Assembly: GCA_937876205.1 (NCBI GenBank) | Contig: CALEII010000066.1 | Location: 62,001-126,000, forward strand | DNA from: an uncultured Clostridia bacterium | GTDB lineage: Bacteria > Bacillota > Clostridia > Oscillospirales > Acutalibacteraceae | DNA: 64,000 nt | Reading direction: 5' to 3' | Part shown: piece by piece, positions 33,708 through 43,498 of the stretch | How the letters are laid out: the number at the start of each line of letters is the position of its first letter | Numbering within the stretch: the stretch's first letter is position 1 | Notes under the pieces: generated by a model | The model's database searches: none | The model's input: the letters and a program-made list of their open reading frames with translations, nothing else | Told to the model about the DNA's origin: nothing | Position numbers and translations under genes: made by a program

Positions 33708-34805
33708 ATGGCAGACAGACAGAAAGCTCTGGAAACAGCTCTTTCACAGATTGAAAAAAAATACGGTAAAGGCGCAGTTATGCGTCTTGGCGAAAGCACT
33801 GCAATGAATGTTGAGGCAATTCCTACAGGCTCACTTACTCTCGACGATGCAACAGGCATCGGCGGACTTCCCAAGGGCAGAATTGTTGAAATATACGGTC
33901 CTGAATCATCAGGTAAAACCACACTTGCACTTCATGTTGTAGCCGAAGCACAGAAGATGGGCGGCGAAGCAGCATTCGTTGATGCTGAGCACGCACTTGA
34001 CCCTGTTTACGCTGCTGCTTTGGGTGTTGATGTTGATTCACTTCTTGTCGCTCAGCCCGATAACGGTGAACAGGCTCTTGAAATTACAGAGGCTCTTGCA
34101 CGCTCCGGTGCTATTGATATAATTATTGTTGACTCAGTTGCTGCTCTTGTTCCAAAGGCTGAAATTGAGGGTGATATGGGTGACTCACATGTCGGTCTTC
34201 ACGCAAGACTTATGTCACAGGCTCTGCGTAAGCTTACAGGTGCCATTGCAAAGTCAAATACTCTTGTTATCTTCATCAATCAGCTTCGTGAAAAGGTTGG
34301 TGTCATTTACGGTAATCCTGAGGTTACAACAGGCGGCCGTGCTCTTAAGTTCTATTCAACAATCAGAATCGATGTCAGAAAGTCAGAGCAGATAAAGGGC
34401 ACAGGCAGTGAGATTCTCGGCTCAAGAACAAAGTGTAAGGTTGTTAAGAACAAGGTTGCTCCGCCCTTCAAGACTGCTGAATTTGATATTATGTACGGCA
34501 CAGGTATATCAAAGACAGGTGAAATGGTTGATATCGGTGTTATGTATAATGTTATTCAGAAGAGTGGTGCCTGGTTCTCATACGGTGATATGAGACTCGG
34601 TCAGGGCAGAGAAAATGTTAAGGCTTATTTTGAGCAGAATCCCGAATTCGCTGCTGAAATTGAGGCAAAAATCCGTCAGGCTATGAAGGGTGCCGAAGAC
34701 GAAAAAAATGCATCTAAGCCTGCTGTAAAAGCTGCTGCAGGCCCCCGTTCCGTTGAGGCTGCAAGAGCAAGACTTGATGTAACTGTTGACGACGATGACG
34801 ATTAA
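33708..34805 (+). CDS. recA: Recombinase RecA
   Basis: A 365-residue strand-exchange protein and SOS co-protease. Walker A is GPESSGKTT near residue 67, the MAW/Walker B segment is IIIVDSVAALVPKAEIEG near 140, loop L1 is GDSHVGLHARLMSQALRKL, and NQLREKVGVIYGNPEVTTGG covers loop L2. The acidic C-terminal tail ends in DVTVDDDDD. The ATG at 33708 is chosen because GAGAGGA lies 10 bases upstream and the family begins MADRQKAL. It overlaps recX by 11 bases. Confidence 0.98.
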   Translation: MADRQKALETALSQIEKKYGKGAVMRLGESTAMNVEAIPTGSLTLDDATGIGGLPKGRIVEIYGPESSGKTTLALHVVAEAQKMGGEAAFVDAEHALDPVYAAALGVDVDSLLVAQPDNGEQALEITEALARSGAIDIIIVDSVAALVPKAEIEGDMGDSHVGLHARLMSQALRKLTGAIAKSNTLVIFINQLREKVGVIYGNPEVTTGGRALKFYSTIRIDVRKSEQIKGTGSEILGSRTKCKVVKNKVAPPFKTAEFDIMYGTGISKTGEMVDIGVMYNVIQKSGAWFSYGDMRLGQGRENVKAYFEQNPEFAAEIEAKIRQAMKGAEDEKNASKPAVKAAAGPRSVEAARARLDVTVDDDDD

Positions 34806-35406
34806 CATTGAACCTGCAAAGGGTGGCAAGCTGTCACTTTTTGCAGACGGTGAATATGTGTTGACGGTTGACCCCGATACGTGGTATTCACTCGATTATA
34901 CAGACGGTTGTGAAATTGATGATGAGGAATTTGAGAAGCTCAGATTTCTCATCGATTCACGAAAAGCATATTCTCAGGCTCTCAGATTTCTTACTCTGAG
35001 GGCTCATTCGGCTAATGAGCTGTTTGTCAAGCTTTCAAAAAAACATTCACCGCAATGCTGTGAGTATGCAATAGATAAATGCCGTGAACTTGGCTTCATT
35101 GACGATGAAGATTTTGCTCTTAGATACGCTCAGGAGCTGTATGAAAAGAAAAACTACGGTCCCTCACGCATAAGAACGGAACTTTTTGCTAAAGGAATAG
35201 ACCGTGACACAACAGATAATGCAATATCTCAGATTGAATTTGATTATTCTGACGCTATAGTCAGCATAATAGATAAAAAATATTCTTCCTGTCTTGATGA
35301 TGAAAAAGGCAGAAGACGAATGATTGCCGGTCTTATGCGTGCAGGTTACAGTTATTCTGACATCAGGGCGGCACTGAAAGATTTAGATTTACCGGAGGAT
35401 TGTTAA
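34795..35406 (+). CDS. recX: RecA regulator RecX
   Basis: A 203-residue helical protein that blocks RecA filament growth. It has three-helix RecX repeats with LTLRAHSANELFVKLSKK near 75 and LGFIDDEDFALRYAQELYEKKNYGPSRI near 105, plus ELFAKGIDRD. An N-terminal extension of about 60 residues precedes the first repeat, as in many Firmicutes. The ATG at 34795 lies inside the end of recA in another frame, without a clear ribosome binding site, so translation is probably coupled to recA. Confidence 0.93.
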   Translation: MTINIEPAKGGKLSLFADGEYVLTVDPDTWYSLDYTDGCEIDDEEFEKLRFLIDSRKAYSQALRFLTLRAHSANELFVKLSKKHSPQCCEYAIDKCRELGFIDDEDFALRYAQELYEKKNYGPSRIRTELFAKGIDRDTTDNAISQIEFDYSDAIVSIIDKKYSSCLDDEKGRRRMIAGLMRAGYSYSDIRAALKDLDLPEDC

Positions 35407-35407
35407 T

Positions 35408-36733
35408 ATGAGCTTCAATGTTGGTTTTATTTCTTTGGGGTGTCCCAAAAATCAGGTTGATGCAGAACTGATGCTCAGCAAAATTGAAAAAGCAGGCTAC
35501 AACATTGTTGATGTGGCTTATGAGGCTGATGTTGTTGTCATCAACACCTGTGGATTTATTGAAGATGCAAAAAAAGAAGCCATAGACAATATTCTTGAAA
35601 TGGCAGAGCTCAAAAAAGAGGGTAGTATCTCTAAAATTCTTGTTACAGGCTGCCTTGCTGAGCGTTATAAAGATGAAATTATCAAAGAAATTCCTGAAGT
35701 TGACGGTGTTATCGGTCTTGGTGCAAATGCAGATATCGTTGATGCTGTGCGTTCAGTAATGAACGGTGAAAAGGTCGGTATATATCCCGAAAAAGAAAAA
35801 ATGCCCCTTGGCGGTGAGCGTCTGCTTACAACACCTCAGCATTGGGCTTACCTTAAGATTGCTGACGGCTGCTCCAATTGTTGTACCTACTGTGCAATTC
35901 CGTCAATAAGAGGCGGCTTCCGTTCACGCCCTATGGAAGAGATTGTTTCTGAGGCTTCTAAACTTGCTTCTGACGGCACAAAAGAAATTATTATAATCGC
36001 TCAGGACACAACCCGTTACGGTCTTGATCTTTACGGTGAGCTTAAATTGCCAGAGCTTCTCAGAAAGCTTGATGAAATTGACGGTATTGAATGGATAAGA
36101 ATGCTTTATTGCTATCCTGACAGAATTACTGATGAGCTTCTTGACACAATGGCAAACAGCAAAAAGGTTCTGCATTATATTGATATTCCTCTTCAGCACG
36201 CTGACGGAAGAGTTCTTAAAGCTATGAACAGAACAGGTGACAGAGATTCTCTTGAAGCTCTTGTTGATAAAATCAGAGAAAAGATGCCCGATGTTGTGCT
36301 CAGAACAACATTTATCACAGGTTTTCCCGGTGAAGATGAAGAAGCATTCAACAATCTTTCAGAGTTTGTTGACGATATAATGTTTGACAGACTCGGTTGT
36401 TTTGCATATTCTGCAGAGGATGGTACTCCTGCTGCTGACTTTGATAATCAGGTTGACGAAGAGGTCAGAAAACACAGAGCTGATGTTATTATGGAACAGC
36501 AGTTTGATATTTTTCAGTTCAGGCAGAAGAAGCTTATAGGCACAACTATCAGATGTATTGTTGAAGGGTATGATGCCTATACAGACAGTTATTTCGGCAG
36601 AACTTGGAAAGATGCTCCTGAAATTGATTCCGTTGTTTACTTCACAGGTAAGGGAGATTATAATGAGGGTGATATGGTTGATGTTGAAATTTTTGACATC
36701 AATGAATATGACCTTATGGGAGAGATTGTTTAA
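35408..36733 (+). CDS. rimO: Ribosomal protein S12 methylthiotransferase RimO
   Basis: A 441-residue radical SAM enzyme that methylthiolates Asp89 of S12. The N-terminal MTTase part has SLGCPKNQVDAE and VINTCGFIEDAKKEA, with the three auxiliary-cluster cysteines. The radical SAM motif CSNCCTYC (CxxxCxxC) lies near residue 155, and a C-terminal TRAM domain follows. Start SLGCPKNQVD and the TRAM end support RimO over MiaB. It begins 1 base after recX. Confidence 0.95.
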   Translation: MSFNVGFISLGCPKNQVDAELMLSKIEKAGYNIVDVAYEADVVVINTCGFIEDAKKEAIDNILEMAELKKEGSISKILVTGCLAERYKDEIIKEIPEVDGVIGLGANADIVDAVRSVMNGEKVGIYPEKEKMPLGGERLLTTPQHWAYLKIADGCSNCCTYCAIPSIRGGFRSRPMEEIVSEASKLASDGTKEIIIIAQDTTRYGLDLYGELKLPELLRKLDEIDGIEWIRMLYCYPDRITDELLDTMANSKKVLHYIDIPLQHADGRVLKAMNRTGDRDSLEALVDKIREKMPDVVLRTTFITGFPGEDEEAFNNLSEFVDDIMFDRLGCFAYSAEDGTPAADFDNQVDEEVRKHRADVIMEQQFDIFQFRQKKLIGTTIRCIVEGYDAYTDSYFGRTWKDAPEIDSVVYFTGKGDYNEGDMVDVEIFDINEYDLMGEIV

Positions 36734-37308
36734 TGAAAATTGATCTTAATTTACCGAACAAGCTGACAATTATCAGAATTGTTCTTACACCGGTATTTTT
36801 GTTTCTGTTTTTTGCGAATTCTATTCCTTTTAACTATTTAATTGCGCTTGTTGTATTTTCCGTTGCCGCTATAACAGATTTTGCTGACGGCAAAATTGCC
36901 AGAAGCCGTAACATTATCACGAATTTCGGCAAGATTGCAGACCCAATTGCAGATAAGATACTCACAACAACAATACTTCTGTGCTTTATGCAGCTGAATC
37001 TTTGCAGTGTCTGGGTAATTCTTATAATTCTCACCAGAGAATTCTCTGTTTCGGCAATAAGAATTATTTCTGCCTCACAGGGCTCCGTAGTGCCTGCAAA
37101 TATTTACGGTAAGGTTAAAACAGTGATGCAGATGGTTTTTTCTATACTGATTCTTCTGCTTGTTGCTCTGCAGAGTGCAATGAATTTTACAGTACCTTAT
37201 TTTGAAATCATTTCAGGCGTTATGATGTGGATTCTTGCCGCTGTAACACTTGTTTCAGGACTTATATATATCAAGGACAGTGCAAAAATTATTGATTTCT
37301 CTAAGTGA
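36733..37308 (+). CDS. pgsA: Phosphatidylglycerophosphate synthase
   Basis: A 191-residue membrane CDP-alcohol phosphotransferase making phosphatidylglycerol phosphate from CDP-diacylglycerol and glycerol 3-phosphate. It has the start LNLPNKLTIIRIVLTPVFL and the metal-binding motif D-(x)2-DG-(x)2-AR-(x)8-D-(x)3-D (TDFADGKIARSRN...GKIADPIADK). Four or five membrane helices follow. Its ATG overlaps the rimO stop by 1 base. Confidence 0.95.
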   Translation: MKIDLNLPNKLTIIRIVLTPVFLFLFFANSIPFNYLIALVVFSVAAITDFADGKIARSRNIITNFGKIADPIADKILTTTILLCFMQLNLCSVWVILIILTREFSVSAIRIISASQGSVVPANIYGKVKTVMQMVFSILILLLVALQSAMNFTVPYFEIISGVMMWILAAVTLVSGLIYIKDSAKIIDFSK

Positions 37309-37348
37309 TATCTGATTATACAGGTATCTGTTGTTTTTCGGTGAATAT

Positions 37349-39442
37349 ATGAATACTTATTTTAATGAAATTACATCAAAACCTGTCAACCAAGAAGACA
37401 GCGGTATTGTTTATAAAATCCCTGCAGGCGCATTTTGCGGAAATGGTGATTTAGGTGTTGTTTTTGACAATGATGATAAAGACCTTGTTATTCATTTGTC
37501 TAAATGTGATTTCTGGAAGTTATCTTCAGGTGCACACGGTGACGGCGGTATAAAAGCAGTCGGCAGTATACGTATTGATAATATAGACCTGAATGACTAT
37601 AACATAAAGGAATATTATGACAGAGGTCTGCTTAGCTGCAAATTCGGAAAAACTGAGATGGAATTCTTTGTTGCTCCCGAAAATATCATATATCTTGAAA
37701 TAAAATCACCTGACACAGGTGATTTTCCGTCTGTTGATATAGAAATCCCCGATACGTGTAATTCAAGAAATTTTGAATTCACAGATATGGGGCTCAGGTG
37801 GCATCTCAGAAAGTTTGACGGCAGGGAAGTTGACAGTGAAACTGCAGTTGCTGTCTGTTGTCGCCGACTTGATACATCACGGAATGACGGCATTAAGACT
37901 GTCCGTTATTGCATTTCTGTTGTTACAAATTATGACGCTGAACAGTATGTAAGCCGTGGCATTGATATGGTCGTGCATTCTGATTATGATAGAGATAAGA
38001 AACGCACAGAACAGAAGTGGAAGGCGTTTTTCTCCGCATCGCAGATTTCAATTCCTGATAAAGAAATTGAGAAGTATTATAATTCAAGCTTATATCATCT
38101 TGCTTGCTGTATGGGGAATAAAAAATTTCCTCCGGGGCTTTTCGGTAATTTTGTAACTGATGACTTCTTTCCCTGGGCTGGTGACTATCATCTCAATTAC
38201 AATTATGAAGCACCATATTACTGCATTTTTTCATCAAATCATCCCGAATTGTTTGACGGATATATGACACCTGTCAATGATATGCTTGACAACGGAAAGT
38301 CCTTTGCAAAACTTTTTGACTGTAAAGGTGTTGCCTTTCCCGTAAGCTTCGGTCCGAAAGCTCTTGACCTTTACACTCAGAAAGTCTGCAAGGAACACGG
38401 AATACTCTTCCTCGGTCAGAAAAGCCACGCTGCATATACCTGTGTCATTCCTGCAATGCATTGGTATTCTACCTATGATAAGGAATATGCACTCAGGGAA
38501 TATTATGATTTCGTGTATGAAACAGCTCAGTTCTGGGAAGATTATCTTGTTAAAGAAAAAGGTAAGTATGTTATAAAAAACGATGCTGTTCACGAAATCC
38601 CGTATTACCGTGGTGAGAAGTTTAATTATTTCACTCATAAAAATCAGATTGAAGCCGTCAATGCAATAAATTCTTTGGGGCTTGTGAAATTGCTTTTTAA
38701 GACAATCTATGATATGTCCGTTGAACTCGGAGTTCACGCCGAAAAATATGAGCTCTGGAGAGAAATCAATGCGAATCTCAGCGATTTCCCGACTTTTATC
38801 AAGCACGGCAAGCGTTGTTTCAGATACTCAAAAAGAGGTATCAGGTGGAGAAATGACAACACTGTCGGTCTGCAGCATATTTATCCTGCATCGCAGATTG
38901 GTCTTGCATCAGGTCAGAAAATGCTGAAAATTGCCCGTAATACATATTTTATAAACGACAGAACTCTTGATGACAACGGCTCTAATTCATATCTGCCCGG
39001 TGGTGCCCGTATAGGCGTTTCTCCCGATTTCCTTATTGACGGTATCAAGCGTAATATTGATGCTTTCGGTCTTCCGAATCTGCTTTTCCGTCATCACGGC
39101 GGAGGCATTGAGCATCTTACAACCGTTCCTGCAACTGTCAATGAGATGCTTATGCAGAGCCATGAAAAGATTATCAGACTTTTCCCCTGCTGGAATATGA
39201 AGAATGATGCCTCTTTCAGGAATCTCAGGGCAGACGGAGCTTTTCTTGTTTCATCAGAGCTTAAAAACGGTCAAATAATTTCTTTATCTGTTAAGAGTCT
39301 TCAGGGCAGAGAATGTACTGTTCAATGTGCAGATGTGAAGAGTGTTATAAGAGCTTCTGATAAGAAAAAAATTAAGTTTTCTGAAGATCACAGTATTATC
39401 ACCTTTAAAACTGAAAAGAATACAGAATACAAGCTTATATAA
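37349..39442 (+). CDS. GH95-like (alpha/alpha)6-barrel glycosidase
   Basis: A 697-residue protein whose layout follows GH95 (alpha-L-fucosidase/galactosidase): an N-terminal beta domain with AFCGNGDLGVVF near residue 29, a central helical barrel with WAGDYHLNYNYEAPYY near 275 and PGGARIGV near 545, and a C-terminal beta region with TTVPATVNEMLMQSHEKIIRLFPCW. The usual GH95 motif DGNFGG before that is replaced by RHHGGGIEHLTT, so the catalytic site differs. Sequence is well below typical family identity as far as I can judge by eye; it may be a separate subfamily. No signal peptide. ATG at 37349 has only a weak GGTGA site; it may be read through from pgsA. Confidence 0.65.
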   Translation: MNTYFNEITSKPVNQEDSGIVYKIPAGAFCGNGDLGVVFDNDDKDLVIHLSKCDFWKLSSGAHGDGGIKAVGSIRIDNIDLNDYNIKEYYDRGLLSCKFGKTEMEFFVAPENIIYLEIKSPDTGDFPSVDIEIPDTCNSRNFEFTDMGLRWHLRKFDGREVDSETAVAVCCRRLDTSRNDGIKTVRYCISVVTNYDAEQYVSRGIDMVVHSDYDRDKKRTEQKWKAFFSASQISIPDKEIEKYYNSSLYHLACCMGNKKFPPGLFGNFVTDDFFPWAGDYHLNYNYEAPYYCIFSSNHPELFDGYMTPVNDMLDNGKSFAKLFDCKGVAFPVSFGPKALDLYTQKVCKEHGILFLGQKSHAAYTCVIPAMHWYSTYDKEYALREYYDFVYETAQFWEDYLVKEKGKYVIKNDAVHEIPYYRGEKFNYFTHKNQIEAVNAINSLGLVKLLFKTIYDMSVELGVHAEKYELWREINANLSDFPTFIKHGKRCFRYSKRGIRWRNDNTVGLQHIYPASQIGLASGQKMLKIARNTYFINDRTLDDNGSNSYLPGGARIGVSPDFLIDGIKRNIDAFGLPNLLFRHHGGGIEHLTTVPATVNEMLMQSHEKIIRLFPCWNMKNDASFRNLRADGAFLVSSELKNGQIISLSVKSLQGRECTVQCADVKSVIRASDKKKIKFSEDHSIITFKTEKNTEYKLI

Positions 39443-39443
39443 A

Positions 39444-39480
39444 AATAACCGATGGAAAAGTTCCATCGGTTATTATCTTT
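39444..39480. terminator. Bidirectional terminator between GH95-like gene and mnmA
   Basis: AATAACCGATGGAA and TTCCATCGGTTATT form a 14-pair stem with a tiny loop, flanked by A and T runs. Confidence 0.93.
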
Positions 39481-40540
39481 ATTTTATCGTTCCGCCGCCG
39501 AGTACCTTATCGCCTTCATAAAGCACGACAGACTGTCCTTTTGCAGGAGCTCTCTGAGGCTCGTCAAATGTGATTTTTACAGTTGTGCTGTCAATCTGCA
39601 TTACAGATGCAACAGCACCTTTGTGAGCATATCTGATTTTTGCCGTACACCTGAGCACACCGTCAATCTTTTTTACAGCCATAAAATTAAATTTATCTGC
39701 TGTTATTTCTGTTGTGAATAATTCATCGTTTGATGAAAGCACAACTGTGTTATCTGCAACATTTTTTTCTTTGACATAAGCAGGCGCACCCAACGCAATT
39801 CCAAGACCCTTTCTCTGACCTATGGTGTAGTTTATTATACCGTTGTGAGTGCCGAGAATTTTTCCGTCCGTGTTTATAAAGTTTCCGTGAGGGTAAGACT
39901 TTTTTGTGACTCTTGAAATAAATGAAGCGTAGTCATTGCCTGAAATAAAGCAGGTGTCTTGACTGTCTTTTTTGTGTGCATTTACAAAGCCGTTTTCTTC
40001 TGCAAGCTTACGTGCTTCTTCTTTTGTCAATGCCGATAACGGGAAAACTGCTTTTGTCAGCTGTTTCTGTGACAGCGAATAGAGAAAATAGCTCTGATCC
40101 TTCTTCTCATCATCTGCTTTTTTTATGAAATATCTGCCGTCCTCACAGTCAATTTTTGCATAGTGACCTGTTGCAAAAACATCACAGCCGTATTCATCGG
40201 CAAGTGAACTGAGCAATGCAAATTTTATATGTTTATTACATTCCACACAAGGGTTGGGAGTGCCGCCTTTTTCGTATGTATTGATGAAATTATCAATAAC
40301 GTGCTTTCTGAATTTTTCAGATGCGTCAACAGCTATAAACGGAATGCCGAGCTTGTCGCATACAGCTTTAGCGTCTCTGATATCCTTTTCGCTGTCAATT
40401 ACATCAAAGCCGAAAATCTCATCGTTTTTGTCAAACATTCTGAATGTAACACCGATGCAGTCATATCCTTGATTTTTCATAAGCAGGGCAGTGACAGAGC
40501 TGTCAATGCCGCCGCTCATTGCAATTAAAGCCTTTGCCAT
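39479..40540 (-). CDS. mnmA: tRNA-specific 2-thiouridylase MnmA
   Basis: A 353-residue enzyme that thiolates U34 of tRNAs for Lys, Glu and Gln. It has the PP-loop AMSGGIDSSVTALLMK at the N-terminus, the catalytic cysteine in NPCVECNKHIKF near 97, FATGHYAKI, and the second cysteine in SQDTCFISG near 195. The C-terminal beta-barrel part is complete. It lies 1 base after nadA, in the same leftward unit. Confidence 0.95.
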   Translation of the reverse strand: MAKALIAMSGGIDSSVTALLMKNQGYDCIGVTFRMFDKNDEIFGFDVIDSEKDIRDAKAVCDKLGIPFIAVDASEKFRKHVIDNFINTYEKGGTPNPCVECNKHIKFALLSSLADEYGCDVFATGHYAKIDCEDGRYFIKKADDEKKDQSYFLYSLSQKQLTKAVFPLSALTKEEARKLAEENGFVNAHKKDSQDTCFISGNDYASFISRVTKKSYPHGNFINTDGKILGTHNGIINYTIGQRKGLGIALGAPAYVKEKNVADNTVVLSSNDELFTTEITADKFNFMAVKKIDGVLRCTAKIRYAHKGAVASVMQIDSTTVKITFDEPQRAPAKGQSVVLYEGDKVLGGGTIK

Positions 40541-40541
40541 A

Positions 40542-41456
40542 TCAACCCAACTCTATCATTTTATTGATGCAACGGACTGCTTTGTTTATTGTGTCTTCGC
40601 TGAGAATTATTTCTTCACCGCCGTTACCGATGACAGTGTTGTATACATCAGTAATTGTAGTAAGCTTCATATCGTTGCAGATGAGGTTCTTTGACATAAC
40701 ATAGAATTTCTTATCAGGACACATTATCTGAAGATGCTGAACAATGCTGTTCTCTGTGCCTATTATGAATTCCTTCGCATCAGATGTCTTTGCAAAGTTC
40801 ATTATGTCTGCGGTTGACCCTGCAAAATCAGCAAGAGCCGTAACCTCTTTCTTGCACTCAGGATGCACAAGAAGAAGTGCTTCGGGGTGTTTTTCTTTTG
40901 CAGCAATTGCTTCTTCTTTTGTAATTGCTGCGTGAACTGGGCAGCCTCCGTCAAGAAGCTTTATGTTTTTTTCGGGGCAGTTTTCTTTTACATATGAGCC
41001 AAGATTGCAGTCAGGTATAAATAGAATGTCTTTTTCAGGCATATTGTTTACAATCTTAACTGCCGATGATGATGTCACACAAACATCGCATACAGTTTTA
41101 AGCTCTGTTGTTGTGTTTATGTATGCAACAACAGCGTGGTTTTTATATTCAGATTCGCATATTTCCTCTATATATTCCTTAGAAAACTGCTCTGCCATAG
41201 GACAGCCTGCATCGGGGTTTGCAAGATAAACGGTTTTTTCGGGAGAAAGCAGCTTTGCAGTCTCTGCCATAAAACGGACACCGCACATAATAAGTGTTTT
41301 ATTCGGCACCTTTGATGCCTTGACACTCAGTGCATATGAGTCACCTGCAAAGTCTGCAACCTCAAGAACATCCTCACTCTGATAGCTGTGGGCAAGAATG
41401 CAGATGTCCTTTTCCTTTTTCAGTCTGATAATTTCCTGCTGTATATCTTTTAACAT
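40542..41456 (-). CDS. nadA: Quinolinate synthase
   Basis: A 304-residue [4Fe-4S] enzyme condensing iminoaspartate and dihydroxyacetone phosphate to quinolinate for NAD synthesis. Motifs include LAHSYQSEDVLEVADFAGDS, the cysteine region MCGVRFMAETAKLL near 80, NPDAGCPMAEQ near 105, TSSSAVKIV and HPECKKEV near 195 with the third cluster cysteine. nadB and nadC are not nearby, so iminoaspartate must be made by an enzyme encoded elsewhere. Confidence 0.95.
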   Translation of the reverse strand: MLKDIQQEIIRLKKEKDICILAHSYQSEDVLEVADFAGDSYALSVKASKVPNKTLIMCGVRFMAETAKLLSPEKTVYLANPDAGCPMAEQFSKEYIEEICESEYKNHAVVAYINTTTELKTVCDVCVTSSSAVKIVNNMPEKDILFIPDCNLGSYVKENCPEKNIKLLDGGCPVHAAITKEEAIAAKEKHPEALLLVHPECKKEVTALADFAGSTADIMNFAKTSDAKEFIIGTENSIVQHLQIMCPDKKFYVMSKNLICNDMKLTTITDVYNTVIGNGGEEIILSEDTINKAVRCINKMIELG

Positions 41457-41523
41457 ATTAAAATGTCCTTTCAGTATTTTATTAAATTATATAATCACTG
41501 AATCGGGATGTCAACTGTAAATT

Positions 41524-42507
41524 TCAGTAATCCTCGAGGCTTAGGAATTCATATCCCATACCTCTTACCGTGTCAATTATGTCACCCAGAGCCTGCGCAT
41601 TATCAGATGAAACAGCGTGCAGAAGTATAACTGCACCGGGATGAATTCTTGATACAACAGTGTCGTGTGCATATGCGGCACCTTTCTGATTTTCAGTGTC
41701 CCAGTCAGCATAGGCAAGTGACCAGAAAACACTTGTGTAACCCAGAGAGCCCAGAAGGTCAAGTGCACAGTCTGAATATTCACCCTTGGGGAACCTGAAA
41801 TAGGGTGCCGAATAGCCGTAATTAGTTCTGATATAGTCATCAAAAGCCTTGACTTCCTGCATCATCTGAGTTCTCGAAAGCTCATCCATTGACGGATGAT
41901 TTTCTGTATGATTGCCGACTATATGTCCTTCATTTATCATTCTTGCAATAATTTCGGGAGAAGTTTCCATTTCGTGCACTGTACAGAAAAACGCTGCAGG
42001 AACATTTTTTTCTTTGAGTGTGTCAAGAATCATATCAGTGAATCCGTTGTCATAGCCAACATCAAATGTCAGATAAACAACCTTTTCTTCAGACTGCATA
42101 TCAAGTGTAATTGCATCAAAACCACCGTTCTCAAAATATTTCTGATTATTGATTGAGATATCGTTTGCCTTTTCATCTTTTGCAACACCGTATGCGTGAG
42201 CAATTTTAGTGGTTGATAAACCTTTTGTATTGTCAGGGTCTGTTACGGTGAAATCAACGGTTTCAAGAGGTTCAAAACCTGTCAGAGTCTTGCTTGTGCC
42301 TGTTTTTTTGCCGTACTCTATGGCAGAGACCTTTGATGCTTTTTTATTTGCAGTCGTTTCTTCATCACTTACGAGTTCTGATAAAAATTCTCTTGTGTCC
42401 TTTTCACCTGATTGATTGAGAGATGCGTTGTTATCTGTGCTGTTACAACCGGTTATACTTAATAAAAGAATACATAATGTAAGTAAAATAACTATAATCT
42501 TTTTCAA
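41524..42507 (-). CDS. PdaA-like polysaccharide deacetylase lipoprotein
   Basis: A lipoprotein of about 327 residues: signal peptide with lipobox SITGC, a Ser/Thr/Glu-rich linker and a NodB-type deacetylase domain from about residue 140. The catalytic start VYLTFDVGYDNG and the metal histidines in GNHTENHPSM are present, followed by RFPKGEYS and HPGAVILLHAVSSDN. The order matches PdaA, which removes N-acetyl groups from muramic acid in spore cortex. TTG at 42507 is favoured as start (GGGTG 6 bases upstream; gives an MKK-type signal peptide); GTG at 42516 is the alternative. Function in cortex is inference. Confidence 0.85.
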   Translation of the reverse strand: MKKIIVILLTLCILLLSITGCNSTDNNASLNQSGEKDTREFLSELVSDEETTANKKASKVSAIEYGKKTGTSKTLTGFEPLETVDFTVTDPDNTKGLSTTKIAHAYGVAKDEKANDISINNQKYFENGGFDAITLDMQSEEKVVYLTFDVGYDNGFTDMILDTLKEKNVPAAFFCTVHEMETSPEIIARMINEGHIVGNHTENHPSMDELSRTQMMQEVKAFDDYIRTNYGYSAPYFRFPKGEYSDCALDLLGSLGYTSVFWSLAYADWDTENQKGAAYAHDTVVSRIHPGAVILLHAVSSDNAQALGDIIDTVRGMGYEFLSLEDY

Positions 42508-42613
42508 TATTATCACCCATTGATATCATACCATATTTTTTGAAAAAGTAAACAATAATTTGTGTGGCATCAAGTCACATATATTATTTATGTACAGACG
42601 CCAAAGCGTCTGC

Positions 42614-42793
42614 TTACATCATACTCTGAATTCCGTCAAGCACACCGTTGATTGTTTTCATTGCCTTGTTTGCAGTTTTCTTCATCTGTCTTTTTGTTGA
42701 ATTTTTGCTCATAACAGCACTTCCGATAACTGCAGCTGCACCGCCTGCCGCCATTATTGCACCGATAGTTGTTGTCATTGATTTTTTATTCAT
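42614..42793 (-). CDS. Small Gly/Ala-rich membrane-type protein
   Basis: A 59-residue protein: a short basic start, a Gly/Ala helix (TTIGAIMAAGGAAAVIGSAVMS, residues about 7-28) followed by a lysine-rich tail (KNSTKRQMKKTANKAMKTI). It resembles small YtxH-like proteins of Clostridia. AAAGGA lies 11 bases before the ATG at 42793; an upstream in-frame extension lacks such support. No function can be given. Confidence 0.65.
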   Translation of the reverse strand: MNKKSMTTTIGAIMAAGGAAAVIGSAVMSKNSTKRQMKKTANKAMKTINGVLDGIQSMM

Positions 42794-42925
42794 TACAAAT
42801 TCAGTCCTTTCATATATTCGTGTTTTTATCTTGTCCTTTTTGTTAAAAAATATCCTTAAGTTATGTTGCAAATCAGATAAAAAAATGATATGATATACTA
42901 TAAATGAAAAAAGGAGTTAGATGTT

Positions 42926-43477
42926 TTGAAAAAACTTTATGAGAAAATATTTTCAATAGCATTTTTCAGAAAGCTGACTGAAATACCTGTTGTGGGAAAA
43001 TTTCTGACATATGAGATGCTTTCATATCTGTTTTTCGGTGTCTCCACAACTGTTGTGAATCTATTTGTTTTCTTTGTATGTGATAAGCTTTTCGGTAACG
43101 GCAGTATAGCTGATTTTGATTTGTTCGGTTATTCATTCAGTGTCACATTTGCTGATGTCTCAACTCTTATTGCGTGGATTGTTGCAGTTATGTTTGCCTA
43201 TGTCACCAATAAACTCTGGGTATTTGAGAGTAAAAGCACAGCACCGTCTGTTGTGATAAGAGAGCTTATTTCTTTCTTCGGTGCAAGAATTGTTTCTTTT
43301 GTTGTCTTTGAGTCTCTCGGTTTTATGCTCACAAGAAATATTCTTCTTATAATCGGAGTTTTCAATTCTGAGGATGCCTGCAAGTGGATTGCAAAGCTTC
43401 TTATGGCAATAATTGTTGTTATCTTTAACTATGTTATGAGTAAGCTCATTATTTTCAGAAAAAAGAAAGAATGCTAA
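42926..43477 (+). CDS. GtrA-family membrane protein
   Basis: A 183-residue protein with four membrane helices of the GtrA/DPMS type, linked to flipping or supplying lipid-bound sugars for surface glycan modification. YEMLSYLFFGVSTTVVNLFVFF near 35 and VTNKLWVFES near 95 are family-typical. The start is a TTG at 42926, 9 bases after AAAGGAG; the ATG at 42921 is directly followed by a stop. No glycosyltransferase partner lies beside it. Confidence 0.87.
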   Translation: MKKLYEKIFSIAFFRKLTEIPVVGKFLTYEMLSYLFFGVSTTVVNLFVFFVCDKLFGNGSIADFDLFGYSFSVTFADVSTLIAWIVAVMFAYVTNKLWVFESKSTAPSVVIRELISFFGARIVSFVVFESLGFMLTRNILLIIGVFNSEDACKWIAKLLMAIIVVIFNYVMSKLIIFRKKKEC

Positions 43478-43498
43478 TGTAAGGTAAAGGTGAAATAT

